In this document: positions 21,631 through 33,059 of the stretch, piece by piece
How the letters are laid out: every line of letters begins with the position of its first letter
Position numbering within the stretch: the stretch's first letter is position 1
Assembly: GCA_036874045.1 (NCBI GenBank)
Contig: JAZBRI010000010.1
Coordinates: 1,322,001 to 1,386,000 of the forward strand
Source: Cymodocea nodosa
Lineage: Eukaryota; Streptophyta; Magnoliopsida; Alismatales; Cymodoceaceae
Direction of reading: 5' to 3'
Length of the DNA stretch: 64,000 bases
Program-made: the position numbers and the translations under genes
Notes under the pieces: model-generated
What the model was told of the DNA's origin: nothing
Databases searched by the model: none
The model's input: the letters and a program-made list of their open reading frames with translations, nothing else

Positions 21631-21813
21631 TGAGAGTTGGTGTGGGAAATGATCCGATTACCTGCCTAAACTTAAGGCTTATTTATATTAAACTTAGGGT
21701 TTGGGGGCATTATCCATAGAATCATTTAGAACTTAGAACAGTGAAGATCAGAGCGACTCCGTTCCATTGCATAACTCTACAATGAGGAAGATGTTCTGTT
21801 GCATAACTCCACA
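21631..21813 (+). other. Copy A: leader of the transposon-protein ORF
   Basis: Noncoding leader with the GGGTTTGGGGGCATTATCC phrase near 21697. It contains a 32-base tandem duplication (TTGCATAACTC... at 21767 and again at 21799) that repeats the ATGAGGAAGATG start region, giving two candidate ATGs. The downstream one (21814) is in frame. Confidence 0.55.
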
Positions 21814-23273
21814 ATGAGGAAGATGACACCTGAGTTCTGGGAAAAGACAATAGACACATTAGAATTTCTTAAAGACTCAGAGGAATGGCACACGAGGCAG
21901 AAAATCAGAAATACTACGAGGTAAAAAGAGCTACCAAAGGTAGAATCTGACCTTTTCTATTGGAGGAAAGAGTTAGTAGATTTGGGTATACAAATTCCTC
22001 AGATAATGGAAATTAGAATCAAAGTTGCTACGGAAATTGTTGTAAGTAAAGAAAGAAAAATCAGGCCAAATAATGAAGTTGCCCTAGAACTAATCCATTG
22101 TAAGTCCCGACTCTGGTTCAAAAGACGCATAGGTAGACGAGCTCGATGGGCAATCTGGGAGCAACAAAGGAAAGAAAATGAAGAACAAGAGGAACTGACT
22201 ATTGAAAGACCTGTTCCTGAGGAACAACAGCTAGGACCTTTAGTTCCACCACCAAGGCCATTGGAAAGAGCAGCAATTTTGGGGCTTACTACTGAAGAAG
22301 AACAAAGAGAATTTCAAGAATTGGTTCAAATAAGAAAAGACCAAGGAGAACCAAAAGAATTGGCAGTAGCTATAGCACACCTAGTGTTTGATGCACGGTG
22401 CAAAAAGATGGCTGCAAAAAAGCTAAAAGCCTAATATAAAATCAAAGAGGAACAACATCGTGAAGCTATTGCCAGACCTGCTGTAAAAGGAGATGAAGCT
22501 GGTCCTTTAGGACTAGTAATTATGGAAAGAGTTAAACAGGAAGAGCTAGTACATGTGGCTCAAAGGCCTGCAGAGCCTATTTTTGTGGATTTAATCTCAA
22601 ATGAGGAAAAGGAAGATCATACACAATTAATTAGAAAAAGGAAAGGAAAAGAGATAGTGTCTGAATATCAAGAGGAGATTAAATCTGAAAGACAAATGTT
22701 AGTAGAGCCTGTAGAGCTAAATTTTGTAAACCTGCTATCCGATTCTAAAGAGGAGAAAGAGCAAGAGCAACAAAAGCAAAGAGAAGAAGAAAAACAGGCT
22801 GAAACAGGTTGAAAAAGGCTATCAATCCTAGTGTGTCATTATTAAACAGACTGAAGCACTTAAATGGTAAAGCACACATGGTAGCTAACATTTTGATCAA
22901 AAATGTCTACCAATGACAATGCCATGATATTGAACTAAGTCAATTTGTCAAATGGGCCACATATGCAGTTGTGAACAGAATTCAGATAAATTGGTTTGTA
23001 GTTTTCATCTCCAAGCTGAAAGTAGTAAAGAAGAAATTATTTTATGGAGATCTGATTCCATTGTTGATGGTGGACTGTATTGATTTCATGAAATGGGCAT
23101 CTAAAAAGATCAGATCAAGAACTATTTCAGTTAAAGAATACAGAAATTATGTAGTTGCAGAGATTACTGAACCTTCTAAAGGAATTACAGGAGCTGTAGA
23201 AAGAATTAACCAATTAGAGCAACAAGCAGAGAAGCTCCAAAAGGAAGTAGATGAACTTAGGAGAAAAGATTAA
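21814..23273 (+). pseudogene. Copy A: 'putative plant transposon protein' ORF with internal deletion
   Basis: ATG at 21814 opens MRKMTPEFWE, chosen because it matches MAKMTPEF in copy F. The frame passes a TAA near 21923, then stays open for 150 codons (21982-22434) and, after one TAA, for 96 more. Features in order: basic N-terminal part, Pro/Glu-rich middle, RPAEPIFVDLIS repeat, Glu/Gln tract ending near 22810. An internal deletion then removes most of the WSQEAYNKY core. The C-terminal part resumes with NRLKHLNGKAHMVANILI-like sequence, HDIELSQFVKWATYAVV, FYGDLIPLLMV, and a heptad coiled coil (RINQLEQQAEKLQKEVDEL). Domain type resembles the 'putative plant transposon protein' family; biochemical role unknown. 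Confidence 0.75.
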
Positions 23274-24232
23274 AATTGTATTATTCGTCTACTTGTAATT
23301 GTATATATTTGTATGAAAAATATCTAACTGATTGTAATATACACTATTCATATAAATGAATGTATGTTTATCAGATGTTTTTGCATTTGTGTTTGAGAAT
23401 GATGTACTGGATGAACTATTTTGAATATTAAACAACTATTTGAACATTATGTAATCTGCTGAATGACAAGATTAGAGGCACGATAACTAATTAATGCTTG
23501 AAAATATCTACATGCTGCAAAGTAAAATATAAAATTCTGCACAACATGAAATGAAATGCAAGTTAAATATTTATATAATGTTCAGATGTAAATGAGTTTT
23601 AATTAGAATGCTGCATTAATGACATGTATTTAATTTTATTTAAGTTGGAAAAATGCAGAAGAGAAGAAAAGTATAGAAGTTAATACGAGGAGTAAACTTA
23701 GAGGTTGCTAAGTGTTAACTCAACGAAGTAAGTTCGTTGAGTTAACCTTAACTCCATGAGGCCAATAATATAATATAAGGGCACTCCGTTGGGTTATCTG
23801 TAACTTAATAAAGTTAGTTCGTGGAGTTAGCATTAGTAACCGAATCTAGCTCGTTGAGTTATCTGTAACTCAACAAGGTTAGTTCGTGGATTAAGCTAAA
23901 CGGTTATTCTTTTAGCCACAAATGAAACTTCATGGGTTTAGCGATTACTGTAATTTGAAATTAGAAGTGGCACACGTACCCATAAAAATAGGAACCATAT
24001 TGCACGTTACAAGACACATTCTTGCAACGAGATTCATTTGCTTTATGAACGTGCATTATAAATATAGAACAAAATGTTGTTTACAAGTTACCAGCATTTG
24101 AGAAAAGAAAATTCATTGGGGAACTAAAAGGAGAAGCAGCTGATTCAACTTCATTCGTTAACAACTATCTACTGAATATAAAGCTTTAGACTGGTACGTA
24201 ATTAATCTTCTATTATTTTCTGTTAAGAGTTT
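23274..24232 (+). other. Copy A: spacer between transposon-protein ORF and gag, with AACTCAACG array
   Basis: No coding sequence. Positions 23705-23905 hold the third AACTCAACG/CGTTGAGTT array. The last 300 bases, including CCCATAAAAATAGGAACC and CATTATAAATATAGAA near 24051, are conserved in copies E and F. The second phrase is TATA-like and lies about 170 bases before the gag ATG. Confidence 0.7.
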
Positions 24233-25582
24233 ATGAGCTCATGGATTCGTTCTCCTAGCATTAAACAATTAGTAAGAACTCCTACATAGGATTATTCAAC
24301 ACAGAGACGTACTGAAAAATTTTCTGAATTGGACTTTAACGAAATCCTTAGGGGTGTAGCTAACCTTTCTTTAAAAGAGAACGAAGATATGACTGCCCCA
24401 ATAGAGAAACCATCAGGGGAAATTCTATATGTTGAATTAGTTGATGAACCTTCATGTATTCGATTGCCAAACTTTGAGGGAGATAGGTTTGAACTGAAAT
24501 CTAATTATATTAGTCAATTGCCACATTTTCATGGATTAGAAAGAGAGGATGCCTATTATTTCCTTAGAGAATTTAACGAAGTTTGTCAAATGATGAAAAT
24601 GCCGAATATGAGTATAGATGCTATTAAACTTAGATATATCCCTTTTGCTTTAAAAGACACAGCTAAGAGATGGTTATATACTTTGTCGCCTGATTCAATT
24701 TCTACATAGACTGAATTTTGCTCTGTTTTTCTAGAAAAATATTATCCAACACATCAAACGATTAAAAATAAAAAAGAAATATTAATGTGTAGCCAAAAAC
24801 AGGGAGAATCATTTTGGAAATATTTTAAAAGATTTAAAGATTTGCTGACTCAATGTCCACATCATGTAATGAGTAAAGCACAATTGATTGATATAATTTA
24901 TGAAGGCATAGATGTTTCAACGAAATCTTTATTAGAATTTACTTGTCAGAATGAATTTTTAAAATTGTGTAGTGAAGAAGCATGGACATACTTAGAAAAC
25001 TTTGCAAAAAGAACTGCACAGTGGGAAAACTCAGCTGAAGCTATTATAGATAAAAGAATATTGCCAAGGGGAATGCATGAAATAGATTCAAGCACTATGC
25101 TTGAAGTTAAATTAACTGAATTAACAAAGAAAATAGAAGAGTTATCATTAAATCAAAAACTAGTAGAAAAGAGTGCAAATGTTAATGATTTAGATATTAT
25201 TTATACTAGAAACCAGAAAGATAACTTTGGAAATTCTTATAACCCTAATTGGAGAAATCACTTGAATTTATCTTGGAGAAACAACAATTTCCAGGGAGGA
25301 GAAAATATAAATGACAAAAATATAAGTTATGAAGCATTAATTGAACAAGGATCTAGAATAAAGAAGTTAGAAAAGATAATTCAACAATTAAACAATTGTC
25401 TAGATTTTGTATTTGGAAATGCTGCAATTCAAAATCAAAATATAAATAGAAATATACCCCCTAGATAGAAAGAATCAATAGAAGTTAGACCTATTAGAGG
25501 ATTGCCAATGTAAGTAGTACCTAACCCCATTAATAGAATTGTTAATGAAATTGATACTTCCTTTGGGAGGGTAGCCGAATGA
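24233..25582 (+). pseudogene. Copy A: gag capsid region, located downstream of pol
   Basis: I take ATG 24233 as the start because the same ATG (MSTWIRSPS or similar) lies 96 bases before the common DFNEIL block in copies A, E and F. The product has GGRFELKSNYISQLPHFHG-like capsid sequence, YYFLREFNEVCQMMKMP, IKLRYIPFALKDTAKRWL, QGESFWKYFKRFKDLLTQCPHH (retrotransposon gag signature) and LTELTKKIEELSLNQ. It ends with NSYNPNWRNHLNLSWRNNNFQGG, the typical Athila gag tail. It lacks a CCHC knuckle. Stops at 24287, 24707 and 25466 replace Gln or Trp. A TAG at 25466 and a TGA at 25580 are conserved in all three copies. Confidence 0.88.
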
Positions 25583-25793
25583 AACATCATAACTGAAGTA
25601 ACTATGTATAATATAGTAAGTAGAAAAATATAAAAAAATATAAGTTTAATTATAGTTAGTAGTATCATAGAGTTATTACTTAACTTAACGAACTTAATCC
25701 GTTGAGTTACGACCTAACTCCACGAGGGTATGAAGTAGCTATGTTGATTTTGTCTCTATTAATTTTTATTTATGTCAGACTGAATCACAACAG
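25583..25793 (+). repeat. Copy A: gag/F-box spacer with palindrome and splice-like sites
   Basis: It contains an inverted repeat at 25680-25712 (AACTTAACGAACTTAAT / CCGTTGAGTTACG) and a second half-site, AACTCCACG, at 25715. GTAAGTA at 25616 resembles a splice donor, and a T-rich tract ends in TTTATGTCAG at 25776, 15 bases before the F-box ATG. Confidence 0.7.
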
Positions 25794-27098
25794 ATGAAAT
25801 TGATGAAATTAGCACCAGATGCACTGAGGGAAGTATTGAGTAACCTGTCAGCTAAAGATCTATGCAGATTGTGTTGTGTGTCAAAGGAAATCAAAGACTG
25901 TGTTAGAGAAAAATATTTTCATGGACTACAAGCTGCAAAGATGACTAAGATTAGAGATGGATTTTTATGGAAGTCATTTAATCGTAGTTCAATCAGCTAT
26001 GAATATCTGAATATGGATGAAACTACTGGAATTCCACCCAATACATTAGAAGGAATAGATCATATTATGGGGATGGATGAAGGATTAATTATTTACAGAG
26101 CCAAACCAAGGTATGCAATTCTGTTACCTGATATTTTGATTAGAAATCCTATCACAAGAGAAGAATGCAATATAGGAAGACCTAATAAATATGAAGTACC
26201 AATTGAAAATTGTGGGTCAGCTTTACTCTTTTCTGAAAAAAATTCGATCATTTCTGAAAAATTATATTATTGGAGACCAACTAGAAACTAGGATGAAGAT
26301 TTATGCTTAAGTGTGTATAATTTTCTAAATAGATCTTGGACTGAAAATATTATGATATATCTAGGATAGAAGACATTAATTAATAACATGCATGTCATAC
26401 TTGATGGATATATATATCTAGTCACAGATATATCAATTGCATTTAGATCAGATTTATACATAGTAAGCATAGACAGTTATGATGATTTTATAGAAATATT
26501 ACCTATACCGAGTGATATAGCTAAACCACCATCTGTAGAATATGATAAAATTCAATTAGGAATGTGGTATAATGAATACGATGATCCTACTTTATGTCTG
26601 ATAAGATGGTGGGATGAATTGAAGAAATTTCAAATATGGATTATAAAAGACTTCAATGAATGGAAGTGGGAAGAGGAATATATTGAAATAGATGTAGAAA
26701 TAAAAACAGCTACCTTATCTTGGAACATAAAAGGATCTCTTTCTGCATTTCATTTCATTAATGGAAATACACTTATATTTAGTATTGATAATATACTGTA
26801 AGTTTACAAATTAAAAAGGAAAATAGACTGCATTAAAACAGAATTAATAGCAAGAAGAATTATGCTAAAAAAGTTTACTTGGATTGACACGTTTATTTCA
26901 TTTGTTACTACTTTTGCAATCATGTTCTTGAAGTGTGATTCTGTGTTTTTAATGTTGTGTGTATTTTGCATTTATTTTTATTTTTTTTTTAAAAAAATAT
27001 CAATCCAATTTGTTGGTATCTATTCTAGGAAACCAACTGGCTTGCTTGTGAGCCACCAAAGGCATAGGAGCTTGGGTTCCACACAAGACACTAATTAA
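25794..27098 (+). pseudogene. Copy A: captured F-box protein gene
   Basis: ATG 25794 opens a single frame of 434 codons broken only by three stops (26289, about 26368, 26799). Copies E or F have Trp, Glu or Gln at two or three of those places. Residues about 5 to 40 are an F-box: LAPDALREVLSNLSAKDLCRLCCVSKEIKDC. The rest (about 300 residues, with RNPITREECNIG, LYYWRPTRN, DGYIYLVTD, DDPTLCLIRWWDEL..FQIWIIKD) looks like the beta-rich substrate-binding half of plant F-box proteins with FBA or kelch-like repeats. F-box proteins link targets to the SCF ubiquitin ligase through SKP1. The last 60 codons include a very hydrophobic stretch (MFLKCDSVFLMLCVFCIYFY). Homologues lie at the same place in copies E and F. 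Confidence 0.85.
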
Positions 27099-28640
27099 CA
27101 AGTTATGTTTTGTTATGATTGTTGTTATATATTCTGCTTTTATTTGTAAATGAAAAGTTTTTCAGAATCAAAAATTGGAAGATATTGAAGGAGTTACAAA
27201 AGAACAAGATATGTAATCAATTACCTATCCTGAATTTACATTTTAACTAAGTTTGTTGAGTTAGATGTTAAGTCAACGAAACAATATTCATGCTTGCTGC
27301 AATTACTGTATTTACTGAAAAAAATTTTACATTGAGGACAATGCAAAATGTAGGTATGGGGGGAGGTAATTAAAGTAACAGCCATGTAATTTTGTTAATT
27401 AGAGGAATTAGAATAGTATTGCAAAAGTTCTGCAACTATCCGATATTTGAAATTGTAAATTTTTTTTTTAAGAACTGTAACTACTAGAATGTTATATTTA
27501 TAATCTTATATAAGATGCTACAAATTTTACTACTCATACAAATCTCGGTATAGTATCTTATGTTTTTGCTGAAATTTATAAGTTTAACAGTTTCACGATT
27601 TTAAAAAGAAATCAGAATGTTTAACTGAAACTCAGTAAATTATCTAAAATCTTGAAAGAGCTGAAATGTTGATTTTTGGATTTAAGGAAATACATATGAT
27701 CAATGATACATTTAATTTGATTGATTAAACTTGTAGAATGATTTATGTTTAAATCTTATTAAACTATAGAAAAAGTATGAGCTTATTGATATGGATTCAT
27801 ATTTTCAGTAAATAATAAGAGCAGGACTATACGAGATTTGTATTTTATTGCATCTATATTAATGAAATACGTACATATACTATGTTGAAAAGAAAAAAAA
27901 GAGAGGAAAAAAAGAGAAAAACTTTGAGAGTTTATTGACTTGTTTGATCACGAGCCTTTTGTACTCGAGCAGATAGGTATGTAAGGATTGTTGACCTGAA
28001 AAAGGACTCTTTAAATCTGGCAACCTAAGATCCTAATCAGATCTAGGATTGTTGATTGAAAGCTCAATACATGGGTACACTAGAAAGCTCTTGTATGATT
28101 CAAGCTTGTCAAATTAACTTTTAAAGTACAAATATGCATATACTATTCTGAAAAGATACAAGTGTTTTGTGAAATACAGATATCTTTTGAATTGAGTATA
28201 TGTTCTGTTATCTGAAATTGCTGAAGTATGAATCTAGAATAGACTTTTGAAGTTGTTTATTTGAGATACAATTCTTTATTCTACTTGTCTTAATCATATT
28301 GAATTGGATTGTGTTTTGATTCATATGTACTTGAAATTTATTCTAGAAATCATATTGGAAAATTCTGGATGACGGATGCTGAAAAGAAAAAAAAAATGAT
28401 AATATAATTAACACCTATGTGATGCTAATATATTTTGTATGTAATTTACATATATTCTAAATATATTTGCAGGTTTAAGAGGAGAAAACAAAGTTAAAAT
28501 AGATTACTGAAACATATAGAATATCTATATAGTAATCTAATTTATTATTCTAAAGAAGAACGAAATGAAGAATTAAATCTAGCACTTTAGAAAGACCAAC
28601 TAGTTAGATCTTAGTTTGCTAATGGACTAGCAAAATTTAA
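27099..28640 (+). other. Copy A: 3' noncoding region with hairpin and internal purine tract
   Basis: A degenerate AACTC-type inverted pair lies near 27250-27282. CATTGAGGACAATG (27330-27343) forms a 5-base-stem hairpin, followed by TATGGGGGGAGG (27355-27366). This hairpin plus purine tract is a recurrent 3' mark of Athila-type elements and also occurs in copy F (59441) and in the second family (40788-40820). The remaining 1.2 kb is AT-rich, with A/G tracts near 27888-27925 and 28380-28398, and is conserved with 59480-60740 in copy F. No ORF. Confidence 0.7.
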
Positions 28641-28652
28641 GTATGGGGGAAG
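28641..28652 (+). promoter_or_regulatory. Copy A: polypurine tract
   Basis: GTATGGGGGAAG directly precedes the LTR start. Copies F (60745-60757) and the 62-kb fragment (62731-62744) have the same arrangement. This primes plus-strand DNA synthesis and fixes the 3' end of the internal region. Confidence 0.85.
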
Positions 28653-30496
28653 TATTTAGAATGAAAAAGTGCATAATATTAATGATTAAATGATGGTTAA
28701 TTACATAATTTTTCGCTTATCATATGAAAATTAAGCTATTATGTTATAATTGCATTGTTATATGTTTTAATGAAAGAATCTGCATAATTCCAGGAAATTA
28801 GCGTTAATTTAGTACATTTATGAATTGTCGATAAATTGCAGGTTGTGAAATTCTTTAGTATCCAAATTTTCTATTATTTTGGAGAGTTATGTTTAATGTA
28901 ACAGATAGTTATGTTTTAAATGCTTAAAGAATATTTTATTATTTCCTGGATTGCACGTGTTGAATTTAAATGCTTTAGTATATCATGTGAGATGCACATG
29001 TATAACTCGTTAAGTTAGCATAACTGTACGCGTTGAGTTACATGAATACACACTAAGGTAACGCGTTAAGTTAGCAGCTTATTTCTTTAGTGCACGTGTT
29101 TTATAATTAAATCAACGAAGTAAGTCCGTTGAGTTATTTGTAATTCCACGAACCATTTATTTTCTAATATGCCACTGTATCAGTTACAGAAATAGGACAT
29201 TCAAAGGAAAACCACGATTGCACGTATCACACAGGAAATCACTTGTGGAAGGAAGAAGAAATCACCATCATTGATATGAATGAAGGACATCCAACCGATC
29301 ATCGGAGTAGAAGCAGTTACTACTAAGAAATATAAAAGAAAAGGAGAAAAAACAAAGAAGTGTGTAGCTAGTGTGTGTGTAGAGGAGGAGGATCGTGCTA
29401 ATTGCAGGCAACGATGGAAGTTTCCTGAAGTTCCACACTACCATCACCACCATGACCATAATCACCAACCATCGGAGGTCTGTGAGGATACTTTCCTGAT
29501 GTCGGGTCGATTCTGAGCCAAACACAGTGCTTGACAACCACTATGAGGAGTGATCGCGTCGTGGGAAGGGAAGCCATTTTCACCAAGCACCGACTCATAT
29601 CTTAGGAGATTGTAAAACTTCTAGCCTTGGTTTCGGGTTGATGCCAGTATGTTGAAGAGGATATCAACTTGCAATTTTGGACTCACGATTTTATAGGGAG
29701 AGGAGACAGAATTGTAAGTGGTTAAATTTTCAATGGTGTAATCGCGTCGCATGAGTGACGGAAGGTTTTTTTACTATCGATAGAGATTACTTTTACATTT
29801 CACCTTTCACCCATTTTCATGATCATATCAAAACAAAAATACTAAAAACAACTTATCTGTGTTTATAGTTAGTATTTGAGTATTGTATTGTTTGTTTTGT
29901 ATTGTGATTAATGTTATCATTGTCAATGTTGTGTATGTTTCATGTTTGTTTGATTTAGCAAATAGAAAATAGTTTTATAGTTTACTGAAATTGAATCGTT
30001 CTTGATACTTAAAGATTTTAATGGTTACTATTTAAAATATCTGAATGTTAGTGCTGCTGAATGATAAATCTTATATTAACTAGCATTAAATAGCTTAATT
30101 GATATTATTAACAATCTGTGGAACCGCCCAATGGTTGACCGAATTCCTCTGTAAATAGCATTATTAAACTGGATAGATAGCTTCGTTGAGTTAATTCAAT
30201 TTTATGAGGTTAGTTCGTTGAGTTAACTATAACTCAACGGAGTGCTTACTGAATATATAAATTTCATTATTAAAAACGGAACAGTACACAATTCTTGCTC
30301 AATTCTTTGTGAGATCGACCTGTACTTGCACACAAATACAATATACACGATGCACTTGTAGTTAAAACACAAATTGGAATTAATATCTAATTTGTGTGAA
30401 AGATTGTTTGTTTACTTCTAAAAAAAGAATTATTAATGAGCATAAAGACAAATTAACTAAGTTACAAATAGAAGTTAACAAGCCAAATAAGTTTTC
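28653..30496 (+). mobile_element. Copy A: 3' LTR (1.84 kb)
   Basis: It starts TATTTAGAATGAAAAAG (family TGTTTAG with G to A). It runs through U3 with AACTCGTTAAGTTA units and CACGTG motifs, TATAAAAG at 29331-29338, the GC-richer block 29400-29620 and U5 with AACTCAACG units near 30200. It ends at ACAAGTTTTC-like GTTTTC before a primer-site sequence. Because a primer site follows, this LTR also served as, or recombined with, a 5' LTR. Confidence 0.85.
29331..29338 (+). promoter_or_regulatory. Copy A 3' LTR: TATA box
   Basis: TATAAAAG in the context AAGAAA-TATAAAAG-AAAAGGAG, conserved at 46506 and 61634. It is the probable promoter of the family. Confidence 0.65.
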
Positions 30497-30514
30497 TAGT
30501 GTCGTTGCCGAGGA
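30497..30514 (+). promoter_or_regulatory. Primer binding site after copy A 3' LTR, tRNA-Asp type
   Basis: TAGTGTCGTTGCCGAGGA matches the tRNA-Asp 3' complement at 14 of 18 bases. A second partial LTR-end/primer phrase (ACAAGTTCTCTGGTGTCGCC) follows at 30519. A primer site after a 3' LTR means another internal region was once attached here. Confidence 0.7.
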
Positions 30515-30554
30515 ACTAAACAAGTTCTCTGGTGTCGCCTAAAAACACCAAACA

Positions 30555-31442
30555 TGTGAAGCTTTAGGGAACTTTCGACGCTTTTTGCAGTTAGCACGGT
30601 TCTCCACCTCTACACACACTTTTTTTCATCTTTCTCCTCTTCTTTTATATTTCTTTCCGTAGTAACTGCTTCTACTTAGATGATCGGTTGGGTTTCCTTC
30701 ATTCATATCAATGATGGTGATTTCTTTTTTATTCTACGAGTGAATTCTTGTGTGATACATGCAATCGTGTTTTTCCTTCGAATTTCCTGTTCTGCAACTT
30801 CTACAGTGGCATATTAGAAAATAAATGGTCTGTGGAGTTATAGATAACTCAACGGACTTACTTCATTGATTTAACTAGAAAACACGTGCAATAAAGAAAT
30901 AACTTCTAAGCTACTAACACAATACGTTACCTTAGTTTATATTTAAGTAACTCAATGCATATAGTTATGCTAACATAACGAGTTATACATGTGCAACTCA
31001 CATGACATAATAAAGCATTTAAATTTAACATGTGCATAATTCTAGCTTAACGAGTTTAGATATACAACTTACGATTTTTACTCACTAACTTAATGAGTTA
31101 TTACTTGGTACTTTTTACACCTTGAAGCCTTTAACTCAATGAGTTGTTACTGTGCACCTGAATATTCTTTTAGCGTTTAAAACATAACTGTCTGGTACAT
31201 CAAATGTAACTCTCCGAAATAACAGAAATTTTGGATACTTAAGAATTTCAAAGCCTATAATTCACCGACAATTTAGAAATGTACTTAATTAATACTAATT
31301 CCTTGAGATTATGTAGATTCTTTCATTAAAGCATATAATAGTGTAATTATAATATAATGACTTAATTCTCATATGGTAAGCTAAATATTTTGTAATTAAC
31401 CATCATTTAACCGTTAATATTATGCACTTTTCATTCTAAACA
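30555..31442 (-). mobile_element. Family LTR fragment, U3 to R, minus orientation
   Basis: The reverse complement starts TGTTTAGAATGAAAAGTG at 31442 and runs through U3, the CTTTTATATTTC (TATA box reversed, near 30645) and into the GC-richer block, ending near 30555. It lies head to head with the copy A 3' LTR, separated by about 60 bases. Confidence 0.8.
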
Positions 31443-32230
31443 TGTGCCAAATCATGTGACAAGAACTGTAGCTAACTCAATAAACTAAGTTTGTGGTGTT
31501 ATGCTAACTCAACGAACCAGCTTTGTGGTGTTACAGATAACTTAATGAACTAACTTCATTGTGCTACAAATAACTCAATGAACTAACTTAACCTTTCTTT
31601 TGGAAGGTTAAACGCTAACTCACTGAAAACAATTTAAGTATCGGATAGTTAAGTTTTCTAAGTATCCGAAAATCTGATAACTCATCGATCCAGTAATAAA
31701 CAAATGTTTTTACAATAAGGTATTTACCACGTGCAATAATAATAACTTTAAGTTTATAATGCTAACCTAACACGTTGCCTTAGTGTTTAATATTGCAACT
31801 TAACATGTTTAGTTATGTTAACTTAACGAGTTAAACATGTGCAACTCACGTGATACAATACAACATCCGTAAACTTTAATTTCACTACGTGCGTAATACT
31901 AACTTAACAAGTTCGTCTCTTCATTTTAACCTTTTGTTCACTAACTTAACGAGTTCTCACATGACCTATTTTAACCTTTAAGCCTATAACTCAACGAGTT
32001 CTCATGTGACCTATTTTAACCTTTAAGCCTATAACTCAACGAGTTATCACGTGACTTTTTTACAAATAACGTACTAATTCAACAAATTGTCTTAACGTAT
32101 ACTATACATGATATAGAAAATATAACTTTAAAACATATCATGTTTTACAATAAAAATATACGTTAACTTAACGTTTAGTTAAATGAAAAGTTAGTATAAC
32201 TTAACGACTAGTTATTTAACTTAGCATAAA
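31443..32230 (-). mobile_element. Divergent Athila-family LTR, U3 fragment (minus)
   Basis: It is collinear with 13190-13771. In reverse complement it carries repeated units of CACGTG or CATGTG followed by AACTCGTTGAGTTA. Two adjacent units (about 31950-32030) are nearly identical at a period of about 52 bases. It ends against copy B's RT fragment. The last 170 bases (32060-32230) are AT-rich with AACTTAACG variants and have no clear counterpart. Confidence 0.6.
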
Positions 32231-33045
32231 ATGCTATTTAACAATTTAAACCGAGTATTAAAATGCTATGTAGAAAAGAATCTGGTTCTAAATTGGGAAA
32301 AATGTCACTTCATGGTGAAACACAAAATAGTTTTGAGACATGTTTTAATAAAAGGACTTGAAGTGGACAAAGCTAAGATAGAAGTAATATGTAATCTACC
32401 AGAACTTAAATCAGTAAAAGATATTAGATCATTTCTAGGACATGTAGGATTTTATAGGAGATTTATCAAAGATTTTCGCAAAATAGCTAGACCTTTAATG
32501 AATTTACTAAAAGATATTCCATTTAATTTTGATAGAAATTGCAAAGAAGCCTTGTATAAGCTTAATACTAGCTTAATTACAACTCCTATAATACATGCAC
32601 CTAATTGGAGCTATCCATTTGAGTTAATGTGTGATGCATCTGATTTTGCTATCGGAGTAGTGTTGGGATAGAAGATAGAAAAATCTCCTAGAGTGATTCA
32701 TTATGCAAGTAAGACTCTAAATGATGTTTAAGTTAATTATACAACTACTGAAAAAGAATTATTAATTGTTGTGTTTGCTTTAGAAAAATTTAGATCATAC
32801 TTAATAGAAACTAAAGTGATAGTATACACAGATCATTCAACTCTAAAGCATTTAATAGCAAAGAAAGAAACTAAACCTAAATTGATTTGGTGGATATTAT
32901 TATTGCAAGAATTCTATTTAGAAATTAAAGATAAAAAAGGATGTTAAAATGTAGTAGCAGATCATTTGTCAAGATTGCATATAGAAAAATCAAACATTGT
33001 GATTAAAGATCATTTTCATGATGAACAATTGATGACCATAAAATA
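32231..33045 (+). pseudogene. Copy B: RT thumb and RNase H (Athila lineage)
   Basis: It begins after the catalytic palm, with VLKCYVEKNLVLNWEKCHFMV, then VDKAKIEVI, SFLGHVGFYRRFIKDFRKIARPL (RT connection) and ELMCDASDFAIGVVLG (RNase H first Asp). The Glu block [17 protein letters not shown] and [11 protein letters not shown] follow. Stops at 32669 and near 32730 and 32945 stand where copy F has Gln or Val. The 146-codon open stretch at 32231-32671 keeps the connection domain that copy F has lost to frameshifts. The 5' half of pol is missing. Confidence 0.85.
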
Positions 33046-33059
33046 ATGCCTTGGTATAC

